Origin: Acidovorax kalamii
GTDB lineage: Bacteria > Pseudomonadota > Gammaproteobacteria > Burkholderiales > Burkholderiaceae_C
Length of the DNA stretch: 64,000 nucleotides
Assembly (NCBI RefSeq): GCF_002245625.1
Contig: NZ_NOIG01000008.1
Location: 62,001 to 126,000 of the forward strand
Direction: 5' to 3'
Both the position numbers and the translations under genes were made by a program. Position 1 is the stretch's first letter, and each line of letters starts with the position of its first letter. Shown here one piece after another: positions 31,919 through 40,157 of the stretch. The notes under the pieces were generated by a model. That model saw nothing but the letters and a program-made list of their open reading frames with translations. It was not told the DNA's origin and did no database searches.

Positions 31919-33676
31919 TTATCCAGGTCTTTTAGGAAGCTTTGGGCGTCGAATGGGACGGCCAGTTGGTGCGGGTGGCTGCTCAGCGCCGACAGAAGCC
32001 AAGGCCCAGCGTGCCGCCTTGGTTTTTCCCCCAATATTCCGAATGCGCCCCTCCTTGGACATTTCCTTGAGCAGCGCTTTTACATATTCTTTGCGCTGCG
32101 CCAGCTCGGGAATCCATAGCTGCAACTTGGGGAGCAACAGGGCATCCACCTTGGCACGGGGCTGAGGTCCCAGCGCCAGCAACTTGCACAAGGCTGATTT
32201 GTAGTCGTCTACATCGGGGCGACGCTGGTTGAGGTACTCCACTTCTTGCCCGGTGGCCACGGCAACCCGTGCTGATATGTGCAGCTTCGGGCTGCGTCCC
32301 TCCACAAGCCCCGCTTCCCGCAACTCGGCTATCTGTGTGGTATCCAGCTTGCGCCCTTTCTGCAACCGGTCAAGCCAAAGTACATGTTCGATGGGCAGAT
32401 CGGTGCGATCCATCAACCAGCGCGTGTAGTTGGCATCGATCTCCTGCCCGTGCACATTGAACACGGTGCGCAGGGGCGTCGAACCTTCGTAGTCTGGCAG
32501 CGGCAAAAAGCGCCTGCGCTGCGCTTGCACCATATCGTGGATGCCAAATCCCTGTTTGTCGATCATGCCCACCTCGACCATGGCTTTGGCCAGGCGTTCA
32601 TTGCGATAGCGCTCCGGTGTGCGTTGGCCGCTGGCATAGTCATCAGGCTGGCCATCGAAAAATCCGCCAAGGTTGATCATCCGGACCATACCGGCGGACT
32701 CTTCCACCACAACCCGCCCGCATTGAGCGTAGTCCTGATGCGCAAGACAGTTGTGCAGACCCTCCAGCAACACCGTGTGGGTGTCATACCGTGGCAGGGT
32801 CACCGCCAGCAATTCATGGGCGGGGAACAGCTTGATATTGGGGTTTCGGATGTACTGCGCCACCTGGGTGGTCGTCAGCAAAAACGGTGGATGAAAAAGC
32901 TCTGCCACGCGCTCCGCCGCCACCTTCCAGGTGATCTCCACCGGATGTGGCGACAGCAGCGCCATCGCTCGCTCGGGCAAGCCCAGCAGCAACAGACAGG
33001 CCCGCGTGATCTGCCCATGGACAGTGAGACCGATCTTGTCCAGCAGCTTGGGCACAGGCCACTGCGGAATCTCACTGGCCCGCGGATCGCGTTGATGCTT
33101 TTCAAAATACTTGTCCCGGGCTTTAGCAACGGCGGCTGGCTCCAGATCGTCGAGGGTGGCGCCAGACACCACGGCCGCGCTCCAGTCCTCCCCCGCCAAG
33201 TGTTCCAGCAAAATCGCCCGACGTCGATCCTCACGCAGGATGGTCAGGCTATCGCCATCGCGCTGCCAAGCTTGGTCGTGCGCCAACACCAACTCACGCG
33301 GGCCATGGCGTGGGACATGCACCAACCACACCACGGCACCCGTGTCGCTGGCACGCAGTTCTTCTACCCGCAACCCCATGGACGGCAGCCCCGGCGTCTT
33401 GCCCAGCACGCGATGGACCACGTTCTCCACCGTGTAGTCAGCAAAATCCTGAATGCCGGTTACTGCGAGGGTTTTGTCCTGCACGCCAATGACGACGCAA
33501 CCACCGTCCATGTTGGCCAAAGCCGAGACATAAGACACCAGATCGTCACCTTTGCGACCTGAGATGTTGGATTTGAGGCTTCGCCATTCCTTCCACTCAT
33601 AGCGCTCATCCTCTTTGGGAAAGCGTGCACGCAGCCAGGTTTGCAGTTCACGCGCGGTCGAATCGGCTGTAGACAT
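31919..33676 (-). CDS. AlbA_2-domain (Schlafen-type) putative ATP-dependent DNA/RNA-binding regulator
   Basis: 585 residues. The N-terminal AlbA_2 fold (about 25-150) shows YEWKEWRSLK and LANMDGGCVVIGVQD. A central region (~210-380) resembles the ATP-binding RecG-like/transcriptional regulator proteins that carry this domain (HPPFLLTT, LEGLHNCLAHQDYAQCGRVVVEE), followed by a winged-helix tail. The domain is shared with Schlafen nucleases and with some phage-defence proteins. Composition is lower in G+C than the flanking speE and SPFH genes. It sits inside what looks like an otherwise continuous membrane-stress operon. Confidence 0.85.
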   Translation of the reverse strand: MSTADSTARELQTWLRARFPKEDERYEWKEWRSLKSNISGRKGDDLVSYVSALANMDGGCVVIGVQDKTLAVTGIQDFADYTVENVVHRVLGKTPGLPSMGLRVEELRASDTGAVVWLVHVPRHGPRELVLAHDQAWQRDGDSLTILREDRRRAILLEHLAGEDWSAAVVSGATLDDLEPAAVAKARDKYFEKHQRDPRASEIPQWPVPKLLDKIGLTVHGQITRACLLLLGLPERAMALLSPHPVEITWKVAAERVAELFHPPFLLTTTQVAQYIRNPNIKLFPAHELLAVTLPRYDTHTVLLEGLHNCLAHQDYAQCGRVVVEESAGMVRMINLGGFFDGQPDDYASGQRTPERYRNERLAKAMVEVGMIDKQGFGIHDMVQAQRRRFLPLPDYEGSTPLRTVFNVHGQEIDANYTRWLMDRTDLPIEHVLWLDRLQKGRKLDTTQIAELREAGLVEGRSPKLHISARVAVATGQEVEYLNQRRPDVDDYKSALCKLLALGPQPRAKVDALLLPKLQLWIPELAQRKEYVKALLKEMSKEGRIRNIGGKTKAARWALASVGAEQPPAPTGRPIRRPKLPKRPG

Positions 33677-33736
33677 GTCAGCGCGCTTTCACTTCATGCA
33701 GAAAAGACACGGACATCAGATACACCCACCCAAGGG

Positions 33737-34531
33737 TCAGGCGCCGCAGCATTTCTTGAACTTTTTGCCGCTGCCGCAGGGGCAGGGGCCGTTACGGCCG
33801 ACCTTGGGGGTGTCGCGCACGATGGGCAATGTGGCGGGATACGCGGAGCCGGAGCCGTGGGTGCGCCGGTAGCCCTGCCACCAGTCTCGCAAGGCATACA
33901 CCGAGACGATGAGTGAGGGCAAGAGCTCTTTGCCTTCGGCTTCGAGCTGAAAATCAAGTCGATCCGGGTTGTAGCCCATGGAGTACAGCACCATAGGCCC
34001 GAGCAGGTGGATGCTGTCAGGGTCTGCTGTCAGTGGCTCCCAGTCGTCATCGGCGGCTATAGCCAGCCGAAAGCCTTCGGCCCAGTATTTCAGCTCCCAC
34101 TCTCCCACACGCTCGCCGTTGGCGTTGAGCTGGTAGGGGGTGATGCAGTCGCTCTCTTGCAGCTCGGACGACAGCGGTGTGTAGAGGGCCTCCAAGGAGA
34201 CTTCGGCGGGACGTATCGCCAGGGCCGCCTGGATGTCTGCGTAGCGGTGCAGCAGCAACTGCAGCAGGCGCTGCTGACGCACGGGATCGTGCGGCAGGGG
34301 CAGTGAGGGCTGGGCAAAGATGTCTTCCAGCCAATCGTGCACAGGCAGCGGGGACGGGCCCACGGCGATGGCGGTCAGGTAGCCATCGGCCATGTCGATG
34401 CTCATGGCGTCTTCGCCTAGCGACGGGTCGGCCATCAGCGCGAACAGCTCTTCGGTTTCAGCGTCGCTGAGGCGGGGCAGGGTGTCCCGCGGGCGATTGT
34501 GGAGCATGTTCCACGAGAAAAATTCGTTCAT
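33737..34531 (-). CDS. UPF0149-family protein with SEC-C zinc motif
   Basis: 264 residues from [10 protein letters not shown]; the open frame runs further upstream without a plausible start. The body ([13 protein letters not shown], ... WAEGFRLAI) matches YecA-like UPF0149 proteins. The C-terminus carries a SEC-C motif ([20 protein letters not shown]) that binds zinc and can contact SecB or the ribosome. Function of the family is unsettled. It lies between DUF350 and the AlbA_2 gene, interrupting the presumed module. Confidence 0.88.
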   Translation of the reverse strand: MNEFFSWNMLHNRPRDTLPRLSDAETEELFALMADPSLGEDAMSIDMADGYLTAIAVGPSPLPVHDWLEDIFAQPSLPLPHDPVRQQRLLQLLLHRYADIQAALAIRPAEVSLEALYTPLSSELQESDCITPYQLNANGERVGEWELKYWAEGFRLAIAADDDWEPLTADPDSIHLLGPMVLYSMGYNPDRLDFQLEAEGKELLPSLIVSVYALRDWWQGYRRTHGSGSAYPATLPIVRDTPKVGRNGPCPCGSGKKFKKCCGA

Positions 34532-34675
34532 GGGCTTGGGGGTGTGATGCGGCGCGGGGGCGTGGCGTTGCGTACCGCGTGGGTGCCGCGACGCGGTGGC
34601 TGCGCTGCAACTGGCGTACCGCGCCCGGATTTTCACACGGGTGCGGTACCATGCCCGCCGCACCAGCCAGGGTCT

Positions 34676-34897
34676 TCAGTGAATCGCCGCCGCCACGATG
34701 ATGCTGATGCCCAGGCACATCGCGGCCACCACCAGGGCCAGGGCCTGGTTCTGTTTTTCGACAATTTCGCGCCACAGGTCGTAGGGCGTGATCTTGTCCA
34801 CGATGACAAAACACAGCCAGAAGATGATGACGCCAATGATGGCGTAGAGGATGGACCCGAGAAATGCTGCGGGTTTGAGCCATTCGAATCCCATCAT
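34676..34897 (-). CDS. DUF350 small membrane protein (YjfL-like)
   Basis: 73 residues from the first of two adjacent ATGs behind AAGGAG. Two membrane segments are visible (about 10-31 and 50-72: LYAIIGVIIFWLCFVIVDKI, ALVVAAMCLGISIIVAAAI), as in DUF350 proteins such as E. coli YjfL. In other bacteria DUF350 genes travel with DUF4178/DUF2491, PspA or SPFH and SpeE-like genes in envelope-stress operons. Its immediate upstream neighbour here is the DUF4178 gene, 70 nt away on the same strand. Confidence 0.88.
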   Translation of the reverse strand: MMGFEWLKPAAFLGSILYAIIGVIIFWLCFVIVDKITPYDLWREIVEKQNQALALVVAAMCLGISIIVAAAIH

Positions 34898-34967
34898 GGT
34901 GTGATCTCCTTGAAACGTGGTGTCAGTGACAGTGGCTGGTGAACGGTGGACAAGCAGATACGCCGCA

Positions 34968-36482
34968 CTACTTGTGGCTGCCGCCCGACGAATATCCGCC
35001 ATACGAGCCCCCCGAGCTGCGGTAGCTGGAGGACGAGGAACAGTTTTCGACCCGGGGATCGCAGCTGGAGCAGCGGCTCAGCAAGATGAGCAGGATCAGG
35101 ATCACGACCGCGAGCAGTATGATGGTGCCGCAGCCCAGGCCCGACTTGGCCACAAAAGGCCCCGGGTCATCGCGCTGCAGCACGTCCTTCTTGTCTTCGA
35201 GCTTGAAGGCCTTGGCCACGGTGTCGCTGGAAATCTTGTCGCCCGCAGACCAGGTGATCTCGTTCGGGCTCTGCTCCATCGACAGCAGACCCTTGCTGCT
35301 GGCGAAGTCGCGGTTGGTGGTCTTCTGCCCGCGCGTGACCTGCCAGTAGAACTCGCCCAGCACGTAGGTGGTCTCGGCCTCGTAGGTGTACTTGAGGTCG
35401 TACTTGGTGCCCATGTACGTGGCCGAGCGGCCCGTGGCCGCCATCTGCGGCGCGCCGGTGGTGGGGCGCACCATGCTCCAGCCTTCTTCGGAATCGACCA
35501 GGAACGCAAAACCGCGCTTCTGGTTGTACAGCAGGTACTCGCTCCAGCCAAAGTGTTCGTCGTCGCCGGGCTCCACGCCCATGCGGTGCTGAAAGCCCAC
35601 CACCTGCCAGTGCACGCCCTGAAGCTGCCCCTTGCTGCCCAGCGGGATGAGGGGCTGCACAGGCTCATCCTGCTCGGCCGAACGCAGCTCGCCACCCACG
35701 CCGCTGTCCAGGCTGATGATGCTGGCGCATGAGCCGCAGGTGATGCTCTTGGAGGTGGACAGCTGTACCTGCACCGGCGCACCGCAGTGCGGGCAGCTGA
35801 ACTGGCGGCCTTTTTCGTGCTTGGCCGATTCGTCCTTGAGGCCCTGCAGCTGCAGGTCTTCGAGCAGCACGGCACGGCCGCGCTCGACGTTGGGCGGGGT
35901 GTGGCCGTAGTCGATGCTGACCACTTCGCCGTCGCTGCTCCGCAGCTCCACCATGCCAAAGGGCTGGCCCAGCGGTGGCAGCTTGGGCAGCTCGCCCTGG
36001 GCCGAAATCAGCTGCGCCTGGCCGGTGTAGGCCACGCTGTAGGGTTTGCCGTTGATGGCCGTGGTGGTGCCGATACGGAAGCGCTCGGGCGCGGGCATCT
36101 CGCGGCCGGGGTCGATGGGCCGGGTGAAGACGTAGGCGCCGTTGTCCTCGCCCAGCGTGGCCAGGGTGCCGTCGCTCAGGAAGGCGGCCCATTCGGTCCA
36201 CACGCCCGCGTCGCCCTTGTACTGCAGGCGGCCGATGAGGGTGAAGGGCACATTCTTGCCATCGAGCTGGATGCGCCCGCTGGCCATGAGCTGCAGCGGG
36301 CTGTGGTCGTCGAACAGCTCGGCCATCTTGCCCAGGCGCGTGAGCACCTCGCCACTGCGCACGACCGTGCTCTGGCAGTAGCCACACACGGCGTGCGTGG
36401 ACTGCGCGCTCTTGAACTCCACCGGCGCGCCGCAGCCGGGGCAGGGCGCGCGGTAGTAGCGCTGGGTGGGGTCGGTGGCCAT
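34968..36482 (-). CDS. DUF4178 protein with two zinc ribbons and a C-terminal membrane anchor
   Basis: 504 residues. An N-terminal zinc ribbon (CPGCGAP ... CGYCQS, about 14-38) is followed by a DUF4178 domain (~55-200). A second ribbon (CPHCGAP ... CGSC, ~226-250) precedes a second DUF4178-type region (~290-430). A hydrophobic segment (TIILLAVVILILLILLS, ~453-469) and a Ser/Gly-rich tail complete it. The architecture suggests a tail-anchored protein with cytosolic zinc and beta domains. It lies in the SPFH - DUF4178 - DUF350 run. Confidence 0.9.
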   Translation of the reverse strand: MATDPTQRYYRAPCPGCGAPVEFKSAQSTHAVCGYCQSTVVRSGEVLTRLGKMAELFDDHSPLQLMASGRIQLDGKNVPFTLIGRLQYKGDAGVWTEWAAFLSDGTLATLGEDNGAYVFTRPIDPGREMPAPERFRIGTTTAINGKPYSVAYTGQAQLISAQGELPKLPPLGQPFGMVELRSSDGEVVSIDYGHTPPNVERGRAVLLEDLQLQGLKDESAKHEKGRQFSCPHCGAPVQVQLSTSKSITCGSCASIISLDSGVGGELRSAEQDEPVQPLIPLGSKGQLQGVHWQVVGFQHRMGVEPGDDEHFGWSEYLLYNQKRGFAFLVDSEEGWSMVRPTTGAPQMAATGRSATYMGTKYDLKYTYEAETTYVLGEFYWQVTRGQKTTNRDFASSKGLLSMEQSPNEITWSAGDKISSDTVAKAFKLEDKKDVLQRDDPGPFVAKSGLGCGTIILLAVVILILLILLSRCSSCDPRVENCSSSSSYRSSGGSYGGYSSGGSHK

Positions 36483-36554
36483 CGTCTGGAGTGTCCTGCC
36501 TGCGCCGCATCACGCGGCTTTGGAGCTTTTTAGGCCCCTTGCGCGCGTCCCTCC

Positions 36555-36590
36555 TGCGAAGACAGCTATATTTATGATAGCAATTGAGTC
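36555..36590 (-). repeat. degraded copy of the dispersed repeat
   Basis: Contains CAGCTATATTTATGATAGC, resembling only the AGCTAT end of the other copies. Assignment is weak; it lies between the SPFH terminator and the DUF4178 start. Confidence 0.3.
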
Positions 36591-36609
36591 AAAAGGTGTG
36601 GCACACCTT
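36591..36609 (-). terminator. likely intrinsic terminator after the SPFH gene
   Basis: On the minus strand AAGGTGTG pairs with CACACCTT and the stem is followed by TTTTGA, immediately after the SPFH stop codon. This would separate SPFH transcription from DUF4178, or act as an attenuator. Confidence 0.45.
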
Positions 36610-37653
36610 CTAGACCAGCTTCTTGAGCAGCTCGGCCTTCTTGGTGTCGAACTCTTCCTGCGTAAGGATGCCCTTGGACTTGAGGTCGCCCAGCTTTTCG
36701 AGCGTGGCCATCACTTCTTCGGGCTTCACGCCCACCGGAGCAGCTGCAGTCTGCGCTGCTGCCGGGGCCACGGGGGCCTGCAGGCCTTGCTGCAGGTTCT
36801 GCGCCAGCACCTGGCCCAGCGCCACGCCCGCACCCAGGCCCATGGCGTCGCCCGCAATGCCGCCACCGCCACCGCTGGCTTCGGCAAACTTGGGGATGGC
36901 CTGCGCCGTCTGGTACTGCATGAACTTGGCCATGTCGTTGCCCACCATGCCCATGCCGATCTTCTGGTCGAGGATCTTCTGCAGCTCTTCGGGCAGCGAG
37001 ACGTTCTGCACCGTGAGGGACTCGATCAGGATGCCCAGCTTGGCGAAGATGGGCGCGAGTTCCTTGGTCAGCGCGTCGGCAAACATGACCTGGTTAGCCG
37101 CCAGGTCCAGGAACGGCAGGCCGCTGCCCGCAATCGCGTTGCTGATGTTCTGCAGCACCAGGCCACGCAGCTGGCCTTCCAGGTCGGCCACGGGGTAGGA
37201 CTCGCGCGTGCCCGATATCTCGGTGTGGAACAGCTTGGGGTCAGCGATGCGGAAGGCGTAGTTGCCGAACGCGCGCAGGCGCACCGCGCCAAAGTCCTTG
37301 TCGCGGATCGTGATGGGCTGGGGCGTGCCCCATTTCTGGTCGATCTGCTGGCGCGTGCTGAAGAAGTACACATCGCTCTTGAAGGGGGACTCAAAGAGCT
37401 TGTCCCAGTTCTTGAGGTACGTGAGCACCGGCAGCGTCTGCGTGGTGAGCTTGTAGGTGCCGGGGCCAAACACGTCGGCCACCTGGCCTTCGTTCACGAA
37501 GATGGCCATCTGCGACTCGCGCACCACCAGCGTGCCGCCGTTCTGGATTTCCATGCCCGCCATGGGGAAGCGCCAGGCCAGCGTGCCGTCCCCCTCTTCG
37601 GTCCACTGAATGATGTCAATGAACTGTTTCTTGATGAAGTCCATGAGGGCCAT
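36610..37653 (-). CDS. SPFH-domain protein with C-terminal SHOCT motif (YdjI-like)
   Basis: 347 residues from MALMDFIKKQF, preceded by GGGAG; the frame is open 15 codons upstream. The SPFH/band-7 region (~15-220) includes IQNGGTLVVRESQMAIFV and FGPGTYKLTTQTLPVL. After a Gly/Ala-rich linker the last 40 residues form a SHOCT module (PEEVMATLEKLGDLKSKGIL ... EEFDTKKAELLKKL). These proteins are usually found next to PspA, DUF4178 or SpeE-like genes and are thought to scaffold membrane-stress complexes. Here it is the first gene of the module. Confidence 0.9.
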   Translation of the reverse strand: MALMDFIKKQFIDIIQWTEEGDGTLAWRFPMAGMEIQNGGTLVVRESQMAIFVNEGQVADVFGPGTYKLTTQTLPVLTYLKNWDKLFESPFKSDVYFFSTRQQIDQKWGTPQPITIRDKDFGAVRLRAFGNYAFRIADPKLFHTEISGTRESYPVADLEGQLRGLVLQNISNAIAGSGLPFLDLAANQVMFADALTKELAPIFAKLGILIESLTVQNVSLPEELQKILDQKIGMGMVGNDMAKFMQYQTAQAIPKFAEASGGGGGIAGDAMGLGAGVALGQVLAQNLQQGLQAPVAPAAAQTAAAPVGVKPEEVMATLEKLGDLKSKGILTQEEFDTKKAELLKKLV

Positions 37654-37926
37654 GTGTGCTCCCAAAGCAAAAGAGGGGTTGAAAAGAGCGGCCATCATAG
37701 CAACGGGGGCGAGGGCCTGATCGCACTATTTTTGCCCCCTTGTGTGAACCAGTTCACACCCACCAGCCCTGTGTTTGCGATAGGCGCTGCGGGGCACTCG
37801 ATCACCGCAGCTTGATAGCGACTATCTCCGCTTTAGCAATGATCAATTGGCTTTTGCTATTGCGAATCACTACCATTTCTCCATCGCTGCACATCCCCCC
37901 GCAGCCTGCAGAACAAGGAGCCCGCC

Positions 37927-38199
37927 ATGTCCCACATCCGCCGCGCCGCCCGCCAGAACAAGACCATGCTGATGAAGACCGGCAGCTACTACCTCATCCA
38001 CATCGGCGTGGCAGCGATGGTGGCCTATGCCGTCACGGGCAACCTGTGGGCCTCGCTCACGCTGAGCCTGCTGGAGCCCACGGTGCAGGCCGTGGCCTTC
38101 TTCTTCCACGAGAAGGCCTGGGACCGGGTGGCGCGGCGCGATGCCAGCGGTGGCAATACCCCAACCGCCGCCAGCCCGGCCACGATGCAGGCCGCTTGA
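37927..38199 (+). CDS. DUF2061 membrane protein
   Basis: 90 residues with AAGGAG ahead of the ATG. MKTGSYYLIHIGVAAMVAYAV and the second segment LSLLEPTVQAVAFFFHEKAWDRV match the DUF2061 family, short two-helix membrane proteins. Function is not established; some are fused to or neighbour cysteine/sulfate assimilation genes, but none is present here. It is followed by a 31-codon open frame with its own ribosome binding site. Confidence 0.88.
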   Translation: MSHIRRAARQNKTMLMKTGSYYLIHIGVAAMVAYAVTGNLWASLTLSLLEPTVQAVAFFFHEKAWDRVARRDASGGNTPTAASPATMQAA

Positions 38200-38226
38200 T
38201 TGAACCCTCACCCGAAGGAGCCCACC

Positions 38227-38322
38227 ATGTACAGCATCCCTCTGCGCAGCCGCACCAGCACGGGGCTGGCCTTCCAGCGCTGGCTGGTGCACCGGCTGGC
38301 TAGTTTGGCATCGGCCGGTTGA
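38227..38322 (+). CDS. possible 31-residue small protein after DUF2061
   Basis: The frame MYSIPLRSRTSTGLAFQRW... ends at TGA after 31 codons. GAAGGAG precedes the ATG at good spacing, just as for the DUF2061 gene 27 nt upstream. It has a basic N-terminus and a hydrophobic end (LASLASAG), but is too short to classify. It may be real or may be a decayed gene start. Confidence 0.4.
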   Translation: MYSIPLRSRTSTGLAFQRWLVHRLASLASAG

Positions 38323-38353
38323 CCCGCCGAACGCCCTCCAGGGCCAGAAGCAA

Positions 38354-38378
38354 CAATGCCCCGACCAGCGGGGCATTG
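38354..38378. terminator. bidirectional terminator hairpin
   Basis: CAATGCCCC and GGGGCATTG form a perfect 9-bp stem with a 7-nt loop, in the spacer between two convergent transcription units (DUF2061 and the flagellar-rod-like gene). There is no U-tract on either side, so strength is uncertain. Confidence 0.55.
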
Positions 38379-38410
38379 CATGGGGGACCTGGACGAAGGC
38401 TTGCTGCGAA

Positions 38411-38716
38411 TCAGGCCTTCACATCCAGCAGCGAACCCATCATCTCGTCCTGCGTCTTGATGGTCTGCAGGTTGGCCTTGAAGGCGTAGGTGGCCGACAT
38501 CTGCTCCACCGCCTCTTTCTCCAGTGCCACGCCTTCCGCCTCTTGCTGGCGCTGCACCGTGGCGCGCACACCGGCGCTGTCGGCGGCTTCTTCCTGCGCC
38601 ACCACCTGGCGGCGGTAGTTGGGCGTGTTCATGTTGGCCACGTTGTTGGCCGAGGCGTCCAGCCGCAACTGGGCGGCCTGCAGGCCTGAACTGCCAATCG
38701 AAGAAATGGTTGCCAT
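38411..38716 (-). CDS. short flagellar rod-like protein (FlgC/FlgG C-terminal type)
   Basis: 101 residues from MATISSIGSSGLQAAQLRLD. The N-terminal rod motif (LDASANNVANMNTPNYRRQ) and the C-terminal helix of flagellar rod/hook proteins (VEQMSATYAFKANLQTIKTQDEMMGSLLDVKA) are present, with the middle domain missing. Isolated short rod-like proteins of this type occur in beta-proteobacteria away from flagellar operons; no other flagellar gene lies in this window. It may be an orphan derivative of FlgC rather than a structural rod subunit. Confidence 0.8.
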   Translation of the reverse strand: MATISSIGSSGLQAAQLRLDASANNVANMNTPNYRRQVVAQEEAADSAGVRATVQRQQEAEGVALEKEAVEQMSATYAFKANLQTIKTQDEMMGSLLDVKA

Positions 38717-38806
38717 GGTTATGCCCCGCAAAAAAGCGCCAATGCCAGTGAGACCAGCAAAACCCGAATTGTCCGCCTGCACCGCTGCGCAGGCAAGCCG
38801 GGGCGA

Positions 38807-39757
38807 TCAACCATGCGCCTGCAGCAGGCATTGCGCAAACGCCTGCGCCGCACGCGGCGGCTGGGGCGACTTGCGCAGCACGCTCACGAACTGGCAGCGG
38901 TAATGGAACTGCGTGGGCGACACCGCCTGCATGAGCCCCTGGCGCTCGAAACCCTCAGCATAGTGGTCGGGCAAAAAACCCAGGTAGCGGCCCGACAGGA
39001 TCAGCGTGGCGATCGACTCCTGATCGAACCCCGTGGCCTTGCGCGGCAGGCGGGTACTGTGGCTCAGCTCCATGTTGGGGGAGTGGTAGCCCAGGCCCGC
39101 AAACTGGTAGGCGCGCAGTGATTCCCAGGTGAGCGCGACGTGGTCTCCGCCAAACAGCGGGTGGCGCGCGCCGCAGTACAGCAGCATGGTTTCGGCGAAC
39201 AGGTCGGCATAGACCAGGCTTTGTGACGTGCGGTGCGCCGGGATGATGCCCACATGGAAGCTGCCGTCGATGAGCCCGCGCTCGATGGCCGGGATGGACG
39301 CGACGTGCATCTGCAGGCTTACCTCCGGCGCCTGGCTGGCAAACAGCGCAATCGCATCGCCGATGTGCGCAGCGGGGTTGCTGGCGGTCTTGTCGAACAC
39401 CGCCACCTCCAGCCGCCCGCCCATGCGCCGGTGGATGTCGTCGATGCTGCTGCGGAAGCCGTCCACGGCGGACAGCAGGCGCAGGGTTTCGTCGTACACG
39501 CGCTGGCCCTCGGCCGTGAGCGCAAACCCGGCCCGGCCCCGGCGGCACAGCGTGAGGCCCAGACGGGTTTCCAGGTCCTTCATGTGGCGGCTCACAGTGC
39601 TGGTGCCGATGTTCAGCTCCAGCTCGGCGGCCGACATGCCACCGCACTCGACCACGGCCTTGAACACCTGCAAAAGGCGCAGGTCCATGTCGCTGAGCTG
39701 GCCCAGTACGGCGCGGTGTTTGGGGGAAGGGTGGAGCAGAGGTGTTTTTACTTGCAT
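38807..39757 (-). CDS. LysR-family regulator divergent from the aminotransferase operon
   Basis: 316 residues. The HTH spans ~27-85 (RLLQVFKAVVECGGMSAAELELNIGTSTVSRHM) and the effector domain begins near 113 (GGRLEVAVFDKTASNP). An internal ATG at codon 24 (MDLRLLQVF) is a possible alternative start. It is transcribed away from the omega-aminotransferase, DJ-1 and mmsA genes and is the obvious candidate regulator of them; a ~274-bp repeat element lies in the shared intergenic region. Confidence 0.9.
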   Translation of the reverse strand: MQVKTPLLHPSPKHRAVLGQLSDMDLRLLQVFKAVVECGGMSAAELELNIGTSTVSRHMKDLETRLGLTLCRRGRAGFALTAEGQRVYDETLRLLSAVDGFRSSIDDIHRRMGGRLEVAVFDKTASNPAAHIGDAIALFASQAPEVSLQMHVASIPAIERGLIDGSFHVGIIPAHRTSQSLVYADLFAETMLLYCGARHPLFGGDHVALTWESLRAYQFAGLGYHSPNMELSHSTRLPRKATGFDQESIATLILSGRYLGFLPDHYAEGFERQGLMQAVSPTQFHYRCQFVSVLRKSPQPPRAAQAFAQCLLQAHG

Positions 39758-39820
39758 AAACCGTCAAGTAAACATTGATATTGGAGTATTGGAGAGATTA
39801 ACAGGCAGCGCAACAATGCT

Positions 39821-40094
39821 TTAGAACCTGTTCAAAGTCTTTTCGGGGGCGCACAAGTACCTTGCCGGGATGGGATGCAAGGCGCAGTGCGCAGTGGATA
39901 GCCCGGCTATCCACAAGCGCCGCAACGCCGCAGACCGCCCGGCAAGGCACTTGCCCGAAGGGTTGGAGTGAAATCGGGCGATTGAATGCTCCGGCTGCTT
40001 GCATGGGCACGAGCCCATGCGGCGCATCCGAAACATCCACTCATCCCGATTGCACTCCAATGCGATCCCCGAAAAGACTTTGAACAGGTTCTAA
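39821..40094. repeat. ~274-bp structured terminal-inverted-repeat element, copy 1
   Basis: Begins TTAGAACCTGTTCAAAG and ends with its exact complement; the perfect terminal inverted repeat is 28 bp (39821-39848 and 40067-40094). Inside are two arms. Arm one is a ~15-bp stem (39855-39869 with 39938-39952) enclosing a 9-bp hairpin GTGGATAGC/GCTATCCAC at 39894-39914. Arm two is a 16-bp stem (39963-39978 with 40045-40060) enclosing GCATGGGC/GCCCATGC at 40001-40020. A second copy is at 54848-55118. It fills most of the 400-bp spacer between the LysR and aminotransferase genes. No coding capacity is apparent. Confidence 0.9.
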
Positions 40095-40157
40095 CGTCAA
40101 CCCCCAGGCCGCTGGGGTTGTCTGCCTTTTTTCGCCGCCTTTGCACTGGAGAACCCC

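Noticed and set aside
37809..37865. Further copy of the ~50-bp repeat
   Set aside because: It shares TTGATAGC and A+T-rich ends but the central GCGC core is missing, so I do not count it as a firm copy.
39821..40094. tRNA or tmRNA gene in the cloverleaf-like element
   Set aside because: The outer stem is far too long and there is no anticodon or CCA-type context; it occurs twice with matching ends, so a dispersed element is the better reading.
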